Part shown: positions 36,752 through 44,671 of the stretch, piece by piece | Layout of the letters: every line of letters starts with the position of its first letter | How positions within the stretch are numbered: position 1 is the first letter of the stretch | Assembly: GCA_963718405.1 (NCBI GenBank) | Contig: CAVQYZ010000004.1 | Location: 186,001 to 250,000 of the forward strand | Reading direction: 5' to 3' | DNA length: 64,000 bases | Source: Bog-756 sp963718405 | GTDB taxonomy: Bacteria > Actinomycetota > Acidimicrobiia > Acidimicrobiales > RAAP-2 | Translations under genes and position numbers: made by a program | The notes under the pieces: generated by a model | The model's database searches: none | What the model was told of the DNA's origin: nothing | Seen by the model: the letters and a program-made list of their open reading frames with translations, nothing else

Positions 36752-38436
36752 GGCTGCGGCACCTGCTGGGTGATGCAGTGGGGCCCGCCTCCGCCGTAGG
36801 CGATGGTCAGGGCCGGGACCCCCACCACCTCCCGGTCCGGGTAGGCCCGGCGCAACGCCACCAGGGCCTCGTCGTCGGTGGCCGTCCCGGCTAGCGGGAC
36901 CACCACCCCGCCGTTGCACAGGTACAGGTTGAGATAGGACAGGGTCACCGACTCCCCTCCCACCTGCCCGTGGGCCAGATGGGGGAAGTCGATCACCGTG
37001 AACCCGGCGCTCTCGGCCCGGCGGCGGTTGTCGGCCATGGCCTCGTGATCGGGGTCGCCGGGCGGGCGCCACTGCATGAGCAGGGCACCGTCGTCGGTGA
37101 GGGCCGTGAACATGTCGATGTGCCCGTCGGTGTCGCGGTCGCCGACCAGGCCCTGGCCCAACCAGACGATCTCGCTGACCCCGAGGTACGTCCGCAGGGC
37201 CTCCTCGATCTGGCCCCGGGAGAGCCCGGGGTTGCGGTTGGGGTGGAGGAGGCACTGCTCGGTGGTCACCAGCCGACCCCGGCCGTCGACGATGACCGAC
37301 CCGCCCTCCAGCACCAGTGGGGCCTCGACCACACCGGTTCCGAAGCGCGCCGCCAAGGTGGCCCCGGCGGCCTCGTCGCGCTCCCACCCGTCGAACTTCT
37401 CCCCCCAGGCGTTGAACCGGAAGTGCACCCCGATCGGACCGTTGGACCCCCCGGTCACGAAGAGCGGGCCGTTGTCGCGCACCCACGAGTCATCGAGGTG
37501 GATCTCGATGACCTCGACCCCGTCGCCGGTGGCCGCCCGGGCCTCGGCCGCGTCCTCCTCGGTGGACGCCACCACCGTCACCGGTTCGAAGGCGGCCACG
37601 GCGTCGGCCACCCCGGCGTACTCCCGCTTGGCGTCGTCGAGGGAGTCGCCCCACAACTCCCGCCGGCACGGCCACGAGATGAGGGTCCGCCTATGGGGCG
37701 CGGTCTCGGGGGGCATCCGGTACCCGGCCAGGCCGGGCTGTCCCGGCCGGTCGGTGGGGGCGGGATCGGGCACGCCCGCGACGGTAACAGGGGCCGCTAC
37801 CGGCGTCAGGCCCGGTAGCACCGCCCGACCCAGCACGTGGGGCGCCACGATGCCGCAGGGCAGTCGGCTGCCGGGGCAGAACTCGAACCGCCGGGCCTGG
37901 GCGTCGGGGAACTCCCCTTCCACCACGGCCAGGGTGTCCCGGTCGGGTCGGCACCCGCCGGCCACCGCACTCCACAGTGGTGCGGAGAGCCGCTGGAGGC
38001 GGGCCGCCCCGGGGTCTTCGGACACCACGTGTTCGTAGAAGCGGATGGATGCGCCGTCCCGCAGGGTCCGCTTGGCCTGGCGGAGGACGGTGGCCGGATC
38101 GGCCACGCTGCACAGGACCAGGGAGAACACCGCGGCGTCGAACGGGCCGGTCACCACGTCGGCCACCGACTCGGCCCGGCCCTCGAGCACGGTGACCGGC
38201 CGGCCAGCGGCCTGGGCGGCCAGCCGGGCCTGGTGGCGCAGGTAGGCCTCCGGCTCGACCCCGACCACCTCGGTGACCTCGGTCGGGTAGAGGGCGAAGT
38301 TGAGCCCGTTGCCGCAACCGACCTCGAGCACCCGCCCGCTCAGTCCGACCAGGAGCTCCCGCCGGTGCTCCTCTTGGAGGTGGGCCTGGGCCACCGATCG
38401 GCGGGCGTAGATCCGGGCGAAGATGGGGTGGCTCAC
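36748..38436 (-). CDS. aguA: SAM methyltransferase - agmatine deiminase in-frame fusion
   Basis: One uninterrupted frame of 562 residues. Residues about 1-215 are a class I methyltransferase (VSHPIFARIYARRSVAQAHL, motif I RVLEVGCGNGLNF, SLVLCSVADPATVL, ending LPCGIVAPHVLGRAVLPG, a normal C-terminus for the family). A Pro/Ala/Thr linker follows, then an essentially complete agmatine deiminase from about 240: MPPETAPHRRTLISWPCRRE, DDSWVRDNGPLFV, VLEGGSVIVDG, GDRDTDGHIDMF and the catalytic Cys in GGGGPHCITQQVP. The start is GTG 38436, overlapping the GH16 stop. A genuine fusion is unusual; a GTG near 37777 could restart AguA, and a lost frame near 37815 could have removed a stop. The deiminase makes N-carbamoylputrescine for aguB. 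Confidence 0.85.
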   Translation of the reverse strand: MSHPIFARIYARRSVAQAHLQEEHRRELLVGLSGRVLEVGCGNGLNFALYPTEVTEVVGVEPEAYLRHQARLAAQAAGRPVTVLEGRAESVADVVTGPFDAAVFSLVLCSVADPATVLRQAKRTLRDGASIRFYEHVVSEDPGAARLQRLSAPLWSAVAGGCRPDRDTLAVVEGEFPDAQARRFEFCPGSRLPCGIVAPHVLGRAVLPGLTPVAAPVTVAGVPDPAPTDRPGQPGLAGYRMPPETAPHRRTLISWPCRRELWGDSLDDAKREYAGVADAVAAFEPVTVVASTEEDAAEARAATGDGVEVIEIHLDDSWVRDNGPLFVTGGSNGPIGVHFRFNAWGEKFDGWERDEAAGATLAARFGTGVVEAPLVLEGGSVIVDGRGRLVTTEQCLLHPNRNPGLSRGQIEEALRTYLGVSEIVWLGQGLVGDRDTDGHIDMFTALTDDGALLMQWRPPGDPDHEAMADNRRRAESAGFTVIDFPHLAHGQVGGESVTLSYLNLYLCNGGVVVPLAGTATDDEALVALRRAYPDREVVGVPALTIAYGGGGPHCITQQVPQP

Positions 38437-39377
38437 GCTCCGGCCCCGGTGGAGCCGGCGAAGTCCGGCCACATCCGGATGTAGTCCACGCTCATGGTCA
38501 GCGGGTCGGGGGTCGAGGGGTCCTCGGGTCCCGAGGCCGGTCCGGTCCCGTGCACGGTCATGGTGTAGTTGAGCCGGATGGCCATCTTCACCCCACGGTA
38601 GAACCGGGCGTCACGCCCCTTCTTGCGGGCCACCGGCTCCCGGTCGACGTAGAAGGTCAGGGCATCCTCCTGCCAGTCGAGACCGTAGGTGTGCCACCGG
38701 GTGGTGTCGTGGCGGCCCTGGTAGAAGCCGTTCACGCTGCCGTTGGACCCCGGGGCCGGGGTGGCGCCCCACTGCAGCTCGTGCAGGGACATGAACCAGG
38801 GGGTGCCCGCGGCCGGACCGAAGATCTCCACCAGGTCGATCTCGGCCATCCGGCGCTCGTCGCCGTTGGAGTCGAAGGCGGCGAAGAACCACAGGGCCGG
38901 CCACATCCCGCGTCCGACTGCGGGGAAGCAGGCCCGGAACTCGAAGTAGCCGTAGGTGAAGGTGACAGCGAGGTGGTTGGAGATCAGGGTGCCGCCCCAC
39001 CGGTCGCCGGGAGCCGAGGTGTTGTAGGCCGCCACCGCGGCCCGTTGCTCCGGGGTGTACCGGCGACAGGAGATGGTCAGGGCGGAGTCGCCGGTGGCCG
39101 GTTGGCCGGCGCTGTCGGACACCGGGCCCACGGTGAAGGGGTTCATGGCCCCCACTGAACCCCCGAAGTCCTGGTTGGGGTTGGCGTTCCAGGTCCGTTT
39201 GGACCCGGGGTCGGGCTCGCCGACCATCCCGCCCTCGAGGTAGGGCTCGGTGGCGTACCAGGTGCCCGAGGGGTCTTCCGGGGTGACCAGGCTGAGGGTG
39301 GTGAACTCCTCGGCCCACAGGGGCGGTGCCGCCGCCGGCCCCGACTCCGTCTCCCGGTCCGTGCGTCGCCAGCGCAC
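38433..39377 (-). CDS. Glycoside hydrolase family 16 protein
   Basis: A 314-residue beta-jelly-roll hydrolase. The GH16 catalytic signature ExDxxE reads AEIDLVEIFGPA, flanked by GRGMWPALWFFAAF and WHTYGLDWQEDALTFYVD. Family members cleave or transglycosylate beta-1,3/1,4-glucans or galactans. GTG start at 39377 gives no signal peptide (MRWRRTDRETESGP), which is odd for a polysaccharide hydrolase; the preceding 47-residue membrane peptide ends 7 bp upstream and could be its detached N-terminal anchor. Its stop overlaps the methyltransferase start. Confidence 0.88.
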   Translation of the reverse strand: MRWRRTDRETESGPAAAPPLWAEEFTTLSLVTPEDPSGTWYATEPYLEGGMVGEPDPGSKRTWNANPNQDFGGSVGAMNPFTVGPVSDSAGQPATGDSALTISCRRYTPEQRAAVAAYNTSAPGDRWGGTLISNHLAVTFTYGYFEFRACFPAVGRGMWPALWFFAAFDSNGDERRMAEIDLVEIFGPAAGTPWFMSLHELQWGATPAPGSNGSVNGFYQGRHDTTRWHTYGLDWQEDALTFYVDREPVARKKGRDARFYRGVKMAIRLNYTMTVHGTGPASGPEDPSTPDPLTMSVDYIRMWPDFAGSTGAGA

Positions 39378-39384
39378 CGCGCCG

Positions 39385-39528
39385 CTAGCGGGTCCGGCGC
39401 GGTACGAGCCGCCACATGATGGCTATGAAGGTGGCGATGGTCAGGACCTTCATGATCATCCACCCGAAGCTGTCGAACTTACGGAGGGTGAACAGGTTCT
39501 GGAAGAAGTGGGCGATGGCGTGTTCCAC
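39385..39528 (-). CDS. Small single-span membrane protein (47 aa)
   Basis: GTG 39528 starts VEHAIAHFFQNLFTLRKF, then the hydrophobic span WMIMKVLTIATFIAIMWRLV and a basic tail PRRTR. It sits 8 bp after the polysaccharide synthase stop and 7 bp before the GH16 start, so it is firmly inside the operon. It may be a small subunit of the synthase, comparable in position to accessory peptides of other synthase complexes, or a displaced anchor of GH16. Third-position GC fits a real gene. Confidence 0.6.
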   Translation of the reverse strand: MEHAIAHFFQNLFTLRKFDSFGWMIMKVLTIATFIAIMWRLVPRRTR

Positions 39529-39536
39529 GGTCGTCG

Positions 39537-40673
39537 CTAGTCCCACTCGAATTCGGTGCGCTTGAGCAGCTTGAGCAGGGCGTGCCAGTAGATGACGGCC
39601 TTCATGTTGTCGTACATCCACAGGACGACGATGGTGGTGGCCGTCACGCTGGCCTTCCAGTCGCGCAGCCGGAGGGTGGCGATGAACTGCTCGATGGCCG
39701 ACAGGGGAAGAAGGAGGAGGATCCACCACGAGAACACCAGGCCGGTGTGGAGCACGAACAGCGAGATCATCCACAGGGTGATCATCAGCGGTGTGGCCAG
39801 GGAGATGGCGTACGTGTAGACCTGGGTGAGGTACATCCGCCAGGTGAGCTTGGTGAACCCGTAGAGGCGCAGGGTCTCCAGGGTGCCCCGCTGCCACCGC
39901 AGCCGCTGGCTCCACAGCATCGAGACGGTGGGCATCACGTCCGTGTGGGAGATGCACTGGCGCGGCGAGATAGGCCGGTAGCCGATGGCCTTCATGGCCA
40001 GGGTGATCTCGAAGTCCTCGGTCAGCGACACCGACAGGTACGCCTCGGGCTTGGCGGCCTGGCCGGGGACGGCCTTGCCCCGCTCGTCGAGCAGGTGGCG
40101 CAGGGCCGCCATGGTGAACATGGCCGCGGTGCCCGACAGGCAGGTGACCCGGGCCTGGCGGCGGGCCACCCGGCGGCGCTCGTGGGAGTACTCGATGCGC
40201 TGGAGCATGGGCAGGAAGCCCGGCTTGTCCTTGCCCACGTAGGCCGCCGAGATGGCCCCGATCTGCGGATCGTCATCGAGGAGCTTGCAGCACTCCTCCA
40301 CGAACCGCTCGTCGAGGATGGAGTCGGCGTCCATCACCAGCACTTTGTCCGTGTCGGCCAGCGTGGTGTACAGCGGGGTCAGGGCCTGGTTGAGGGCCCC
40401 GGCCTTCTTCTGGGTGTTGTTCTTCGACCGGAAGGTCTCACAGTCCAGGGGCTCGATGATCTCCTCGGTGCGGTCGGTGCAGTTGTCGCACACCACGATG
40501 ATCCGGTCGACCGGTCGGGTCTGGCGGAAGAGCGACTCGAGGGTCTCCTCGATGGCCTCCTCCTCGTTGTGGGCCGGTACCAGCACCACGATCTGGCTGG
40601 TCCGCGGCTCCTCGACCGAGGGCTCGGCCTGGGCCTCGGTACGGGTGTCCCGTTCGTCGGATACCAGGGTCAT
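39537..40673 (-). CDS. Family 2 processive glycosyltransferase (cellulose/hyaluronan synthase-like)
   Basis: A 378-residue GT2 enzyme: IVVLVPAHNEEEAIEETLESL near 28-48, UDP-binding DCTDR-like CDNCTDRTE, DxD in VMDADSI at 115-117, catalytic TED at 218-220, and QRLRWQRG at 256-263, the QxxRW motif of processive synthases. Two or three C-terminal helices follow (ATPLMITLWMISLFVLHTG, WILLLLPLSAIEQF). No PilZ domain. It should polymerise a beta-linked exopolysaccharide while extruding it. ATG 40673 overlaps the preceding stop as ATGA, and AguA/B genes follow in the same operon. Confidence 0.9.
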   Translation of the reverse strand: MTLVSDERDTRTEAQAEPSVEEPRTSQIVVLVPAHNEEEAIEETLESLFRQTRPVDRIIVVCDNCTDRTEEIIEPLDCETFRSKNNTQKKAGALNQALTPLYTTLADTDKVLVMDADSILDERFVEECCKLLDDDPQIGAISAAYVGKDKPGFLPMLQRIEYSHERRRVARRQARVTCLSGTAAMFTMAALRHLLDERGKAVPGQAAKPEAYLSVSLTEDFEITLAMKAIGYRPISPRQCISHTDVMPTVSMLWSQRLRWQRGTLETLRLYGFTKLTWRMYLTQVYTYAISLATPLMITLWMISLFVLHTGLVFSWWILLLLPLSAIEQFIATLRLRDWKASVTATTIVVLWMYDNMKAVIYWHALLKLLKRTEFEWD

Positions 40674-41677
40674 GACAGCCAGCCCTGCTTCCACCCCGCC
40701 ACCGCTTCGGCCGTGGTGTTGATGCGCCAGTCCCGGTTGAGGGAGGTGTCGTTCTCGGAGAAGTACACCACGGCGTCCAGCCGCGGGTACTCGGTGGAGG
40801 CGAACATGTCGCGGAACCAGCCGCCCTTGGTCACGCCGGCCGGGTCACCGCTGACCCGCTCGGTGCAGCCGGTCTCGCACAGCCAGATCGGGAGTTTGGA
40901 GTCCAGGGCCGCCACCCGGGGGTACCCGGTGGCGCAGGTCTCGTTGAAGGTCCGCCACCCTCCCGCTCCCTCGGTCGGTGATCCCACCGACCAGTTGTAG
41001 GAGTCGAACCCGAGGATGTCGACGTATTTGGATCCGGGCCAGTAGTCCGGCAGGCTGTTGCCGGACACGTCCGGGGAGTCGACTTCGGTGGGGCACCAGA
41101 TGAACTTCACGTTGTCGGCCTTCACCGCCCGGAAGATGCCCACCACCCGGTGCCACGCCAAAATGAAGTCCGCGGCCGACGGCCCCCCCGGCGCGGCCGA
41201 GGAGTAGCTGTTCCAGTTGCCGTTCATCTCGGCGGCGAACCTGATGTAGACCGGGTGACCGTAGGCCTTGGCCGCCCGGCCGTACTGGGCGATGTAGGCG
41301 TCATAGGTGGCCTTGAGGATTTCGGTGATGTCGGTTCCCGACGGGTTCCAGGAGATCATCAGCTCCCGGGCCGGCACGTTGGCGTTCAACGCCGCGGCGA
41401 ACGGGGCGCCCCAGGGGAAGAAGTAGTGGATGATGTCGAACTGCTTGCCCAGGGTCTTCTCGAAGGCGTCCAGGGTGGCCGGGGCCACCGGATTGGCCTG
41501 GGCCGCGTTGGGGTGGACGAAGCACCCCACCTTGATGCGGTTGACCAGCGCATCGCCGCCCGCCGTGGTCGAGGTGGCCGAGGTGCCCGAAGGAGTGGAG
41601 GAACCGCACGCGCTGGTGCCCGCCACCACCGCCGCGCCGGTCAGGCCCAATAGGAAATGTCGACGGGAGAACGTCAC
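40670..41677 (-). CDS. GH26-like glycoside hydrolase, secreted lipoprotein
   Basis: A 335-residue protein with a Tat-type leader MTFSRRHFLLGLTGAAVVAG and a lipobox-like TSAC (Cys24), then a Thr/Ser linker. The catalytic domain shows YIRFAAEMNGNWNSY, where Glu is the likely acid/base, and LPIWLCETGCTE with the likely nucleophile Glu; HRVVGIFRAVKADNVKFIWCP is also typical of GH26 beta-mannanase-like enzymes. It would act outside the membrane, trimming or releasing the polymer made by the synthase encoded next. Confidence 0.85.
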   Translation of the reverse strand: MTFSRRHFLLGLTGAAVVAGTSACGSSTPSGTSATSTTAGGDALVNRIKVGCFVHPNAAQANPVAPATLDAFEKTLGKQFDIIHYFFPWGAPFAAALNANVPARELMISWNPSGTDITEILKATYDAYIAQYGRAAKAYGHPVYIRFAAEMNGNWNSYSSAAPGGPSAADFILAWHRVVGIFRAVKADNVKFIWCPTEVDSPDVSGNSLPDYWPGSKYVDILGFDSYNWSVGSPTEGAGGWRTFNETCATGYPRVAALDSKLPIWLCETGCTERVSGDPAGVTKGGWFRDMFASTEYPRLDAVVYFSENDTSLNRDWRINTTAEAVAGWKQGWLS

Positions 41678-41700
41678 AGGGCAGGGCCGGGGGTGTCCGG

Positions 41701-43056
41701 CTACACGAGCGCGGCATGCTCGGTGTCCAAGAACAACTCGAGCTGCCGGTGGATGAGGGCATGATCATCGATCAGAGGATCGTGCCGCATCCCGAACTGG
41801 TGGATCCGTCTGACCCGTTCGGAGTCCGCCTGCTCCATCGAATGCCGGAGGAGGGCGAGCGACGCCCGGTGCAGCAGATCTCCCATGACCTGGTTGCTCA
41901 TCCGGGGCGCTTCGGCTGCCTCGGTGATCCTGCTCAGGGCGTCGTCGATCTCATCGCACTGGCCGTCGATCAGCTCGAAGTGGTCGATCAGGTCTCCCAG
42001 GATCGGCGTCGGGGTGGTCCGGGTGGCCTCGATGCAGTTCACCAGGGGGCTCACGTCGCCGGCCGAGAGAGGATCGTAGGTGCCGGGGTAGGCGTCGGCC
42101 TCGTAGCCGGGGGGATAGCCGGTGATCACGATCGGTGACTTCGAGCGCGGATTGTCGGACAGGTAGTCGAGGGTCAGGTCGAGCAGGGCGATCGGCGGCC
42201 AACCGAGGTCGCGGAGCGCCACCACCTTGGGGTGGTCCCGCTGCGAGACCACACCTGCCGTCATGAGCAGCTGGTAGCACTCCAGCGCCGACTGCACCGG
42301 GAGCTGCACGTACGGTGAGTGCAGCAGGATGGGCTCGTCGTTGGCGATCCACTTGAGGATGTTCTGCCCCACGATGCTGTTGTCGACCACGTGGGTGAAG
42401 CGGGTGCACGAGACGTTCATGTCGTAGCGCTTGGCCATCACTGCGGACTGGTACTCGACCAGCTTCTTGGTGGCGGCGTAGGTGTCACCGGTGAACAGCC
42501 GCACCGCCTTGCCGGTGCTGGCCACGATCACCGTGCCCACGCCGGCTTCGCCGGCCAGCTCCAAGATGACCTGCGAGCCGACCACGTTGGTGGAGACGGT
42601 CTCGGCCACCACACGTTCGGCCAGGGCCGGATTGCGCTGGGCGGCCAGGTGGATGATCAGATCGGGCTGGAAGTCCCGGATGATCTCGCTCATCTGCTGA
42701 CGGTCGCGGACATCACCCCTCAGGTAGGTGACCCGGTCCGCCATGCGCTCGGGAACCGGCGGCTGGCGGGCCACCGATACGAAGCGGGTGTCGGGCAGGT
42801 CCCGCACCAGGTGACTCAGGACCACATATCCGACGCAACCGGTTCCCCCGGTGACCAGGACCCGTTCCCACCGCGGTAGGAGGTCGCAGCTGTAGCCCGG
42901 GATCCCCCGCAAGCGGGTTCCTTCGAAACGGTGCTTCTCCATCTGCGGGTTGGCCCGAAAGTTGACCAGTTCCCGCGTGAGCTGCTGGAGCCGCTCCAAG
43001 CCCCGTTCCGGACGGAGCTCGAGAATCTGTTCGACAAGTTCGGCTCTCGTTGTCAT
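41701..43056 (-). CDS. NAD-dependent epimerase/dehydratase (polysaccharide biosynthesis type)
   Basis: A 451-residue extended SDR: about 65 N-terminal helical residues, cofactor motif VLVTGGTGCVGYVVLSHL, GDVRDRQQM, LIIHLAAQRNPALAE, and catalytic TYAATKK (YxxxK). The C-terminus is helical. It resembles capsular-polysaccharide nucleotide-sugar epimerases/dehydratases and probably supplies or modifies the sugar donor for the synthase. The start at 43056 has AGGAGGTG 9 bp upstream and overlaps the stop of the 80-residue leader ORF as ATGA. Confidence 0.87.
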   Translation of the reverse strand: MTTRAELVEQILELRPERGLERLQQLTRELVNFRANPQMEKHRFEGTRLRGIPGYSCDLLPRWERVLVTGGTGCVGYVVLSHLVRDLPDTRFVSVARQPPVPERMADRVTYLRGDVRDRQQMSEIIRDFQPDLIIHLAAQRNPALAERVVAETVSTNVVGSQVILELAGEAGVGTVIVASTGKAVRLFTGDTYAATKKLVEYQSAVMAKRYDMNVSCTRFTHVVDNSIVGQNILKWIANDEPILLHSPYVQLPVQSALECYQLLMTAGVVSQRDHPKVVALRDLGWPPIALLDLTLDYLSDNPRSKSPIVITGYPPGYEADAYPGTYDPLSAGDVSPLVNCIEATRTTPTPILGDLIDHFELIDGQCDEIDDALSRITEAAEAPRMSNQVMGDLLHRASLALLRHSMEQADSERVRRIHQFGMRHDPLIDDHALIHRQLELFLDTEHAALV

Positions 43057-43295
43057 GCGCCGACGTTCACCTCCTGCGCGGGCCGCGCTTGCGAGTCGTT
43101 CGAATGGTGGTCCCCGGTCATGGCCGACGCCACCGGGTGGTGGAAGTGCACCGACGGTGCACTGACGACAGACGGCACATCTCCGGTCCGTCCACCCTCC
43201 GTCAGCGGGGAACGACCGCCACCCCTGAACGCCACTACGGCCGCGTTCGACGGAAGACAGGAGACGTCGGAAACGTCACCAGTGCTCCCCTTCAT
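43053..43295 (-). CDS. Possible 80-residue leader ORF of the polysaccharide operon
   Basis: ATG 43295 with AAGGCGGAG 3-11 bp upstream; translation MKGSTGDVSDVSCLPSNAAV … SQARPAQEVNVGA ends in ATGA, overlapping the epimerase start. The composition (Ser/Val/Gly/His) matches no family and a 19 bp palindrome lies inside it, so it may be a translated leader that couples ribosomes into the operon, or a chance frame. Confidence 0.35.
   Translation of the reverse strand: MKGSTGDVSDVSCLPSNAAVVAFRGGGRSPLTEGGRTGDVPSVVSAPSVHFHHPVASAMTGDHHSNDSQARPAQEVNVGA
43145..43163. promoter_or_regulatory. Perfect 19 bp palindrome upstream of the polysaccharide operon
   Basis: AGTGCACCGACGGTGCACT has two perfect 9 bp arms around a central A, 89 bp upstream of the epimerase start. 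It could be a dimeric-regulator operator or an RNA hairpin. Confidence 0.6.
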
Positions 43296-44086
43296 AACTC
43301 CGCCTTCTTTCTACTGCGCCTCGGTTACGTCATCTTTCTAGGCGCACGATCTGAGGCTCGCAACTGCCGTCACGGAGAGTGTCTGAGGGTCGACAAGGAG
43401 CGACAATGCTCCGTTGGGGTCCGCAAGAAAGGCGCGCCGATAGGACGTAAATAGCGGTCCGGTCATTGACACCGACTCGCGCCGTGCGAGGTGCGCATCG
43501 AGTGTGTGTTGTGGTCGAACAGTCGTTGGAATCGACAACTCGATCGACCCGTACCGGTGGCCATTCCCGACAAGAGCGCGCGGCCGTGGCCTGCGGCATT
43601 CCCGACAAGAGCGCGCGGCGTGTCGCCCGGCTTTGTCGGCCAAGCGCTGTCGTTCGCCACCGCGTATCCATGGCGCTGGAACCACCGCTCCTGGTCCGAT
43701 TCGGGATGGAAGCCCAGTTCAACACCGGCCGAGGCTTCCGCGTCCGGTCCCGACGGATGACGGTGAGGTCGGGACCACACCCGGTTGGCCCGTCGGACGT
43801 CGGTCCGGAATTGATGCCATCCCGGTCGTGGTTGCCATGGGGGTCCTATGGAGCCCCAACTATGAGAGTGGCACCGCCATGGGACCGAAAGGTCGTAGGC
43901 ATTTTGGGCCTCCGGCGCCGAGGCTTATGGGAGTGTGCCGTCGGGTCGATAGCGGCTGGCGACGGCCCTAACGGGAGTCCGACCGCTCTATATAAAGTCG
44001 ACTGGTTTGGTCACTAATGCCGGAACCCCGGTTTGGCGCCGCGCCGCTCGACCTTCGACCGTGCATGGGCCGTCGGGCGGCTCTGC
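43296..44086. other. 791 bp poorly coding region with repeats
   Basis: Between the polysaccharide operon leader and the PPOX gene. Open frames exist on both strands (for example 43466-44017 plus) but their products are Arg/Pro-rich without family likeness. Contents: the 22 bp direct repeat pair at 43562-43618, two more partial CATTCCCGAC-like copies nearby, and an AT-rich TATATAAA patch near 43988. It may hold the operon promoter and a long leader, or a decayed gene. Confidence 0.5.
43562..43618. repeat. 22 bp direct repeat pair, 35 bp period
   Basis: A 22 bp unit beginning CATTCCCGACAAGAGCGCGC occurs identically at 43562-43583 and 43597-43618, separated by 13 bp (CCGTGGCCTGCGG). It lies in the intergenic block; with only two units it is not a CRISPR array. 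Confidence 0.8.
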
Positions 44087-44554
44087 TCAGTCGTCGGCCA
44101 GCCGGGGTGGAAAGCCGCCTCGGCTGATCGGGCCCCACTCGACCGGCGCCAACCGGATGAGCACCTTGCCCTGGTCCACCATGGCCTGGCGGTACTGGTC
44201 CCAGTCGGGATGCTCCCCGCTCACGGACCGGAAGTAGGTGACCAGGCCCTCCACCGCCTCAGGAAGGTCGACGACCGTGGCCGTCCCGTACACCTGGACC
44301 CACTGGCCGTTGAAGGTGTCCGACAGCACGCAGGCCGAGGCGGACGGACGCGAGCGGAGGTTGCGGACCTTGGCCCGCTCCGGATAGCTGGCCACCAGGA
44401 TGGCTCCTTCCGGATCGACCCCCATGGTCACCGGGGACATCTGGGGGGACCCGTCGGACCGTTGGGTGGACAGGACGGCCGAGTGTCGGGGCCGGATGAA
44501 CTCCTCCAGCCCGGCCCGGTCGACCCGGATGTCGGTCGCCATGGTGCGCGCCAT
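44087..44554 (-). CDS. PPOX class (probably F420-dependent) oxidoreductase
   Basis: A 155-residue split-barrel protein: HSAVLSTQRSDGSPQMSPVTMGVDPEGAILVAS, KVRNLRSRPSASACVLSD and GQWVQVYGTATVVDL. This is the pyridoxamine-phosphate-oxidase-like fold of actinobacterial F420-binding proteins (TxRxDGxP-like entry). Met5 (44542) is an alternative start. Substrate unknown. Divergent from the USP gene. Confidence 0.88.
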   Translation of the reverse strand: MARTMATDIRVDRAGLEEFIRPRHSAVLSTQRSDGSPQMSPVTMGVDPEGAILVASYPERAKVRNLRSRPSASACVLSDTFNGQWVQVYGTATVVDLPEAVEGLVTYFRSVSGEHPDWDQYRQAMVDQGKVLIRLAPVEWGPISRGGFPPRLADD

Positions 44555-44671
44555 GGGCCGAACGTACTCCCGGCCGGCTGTGCGTGCCCGGTCGACGGGG
44601 CAGTTGGGTGTGGTCGGTGCCGGTGGGGTCCCGTATCATGGGTACCGATAGGGGCGAAGGGGGTGAGGCGC

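Noticed and set aside
43562..43618. Possible CRISPR array
   Set aside because: Only two repeat units with a 13 bp spacer and no cas genes in the window.
43466..44017. A 183-codon plus-strand frame in the intergenic block
   Set aside because: Arg/Pro/Ser-rich, interrupted by the direct repeats in its sequence pattern, no ribosome site and no family likeness.
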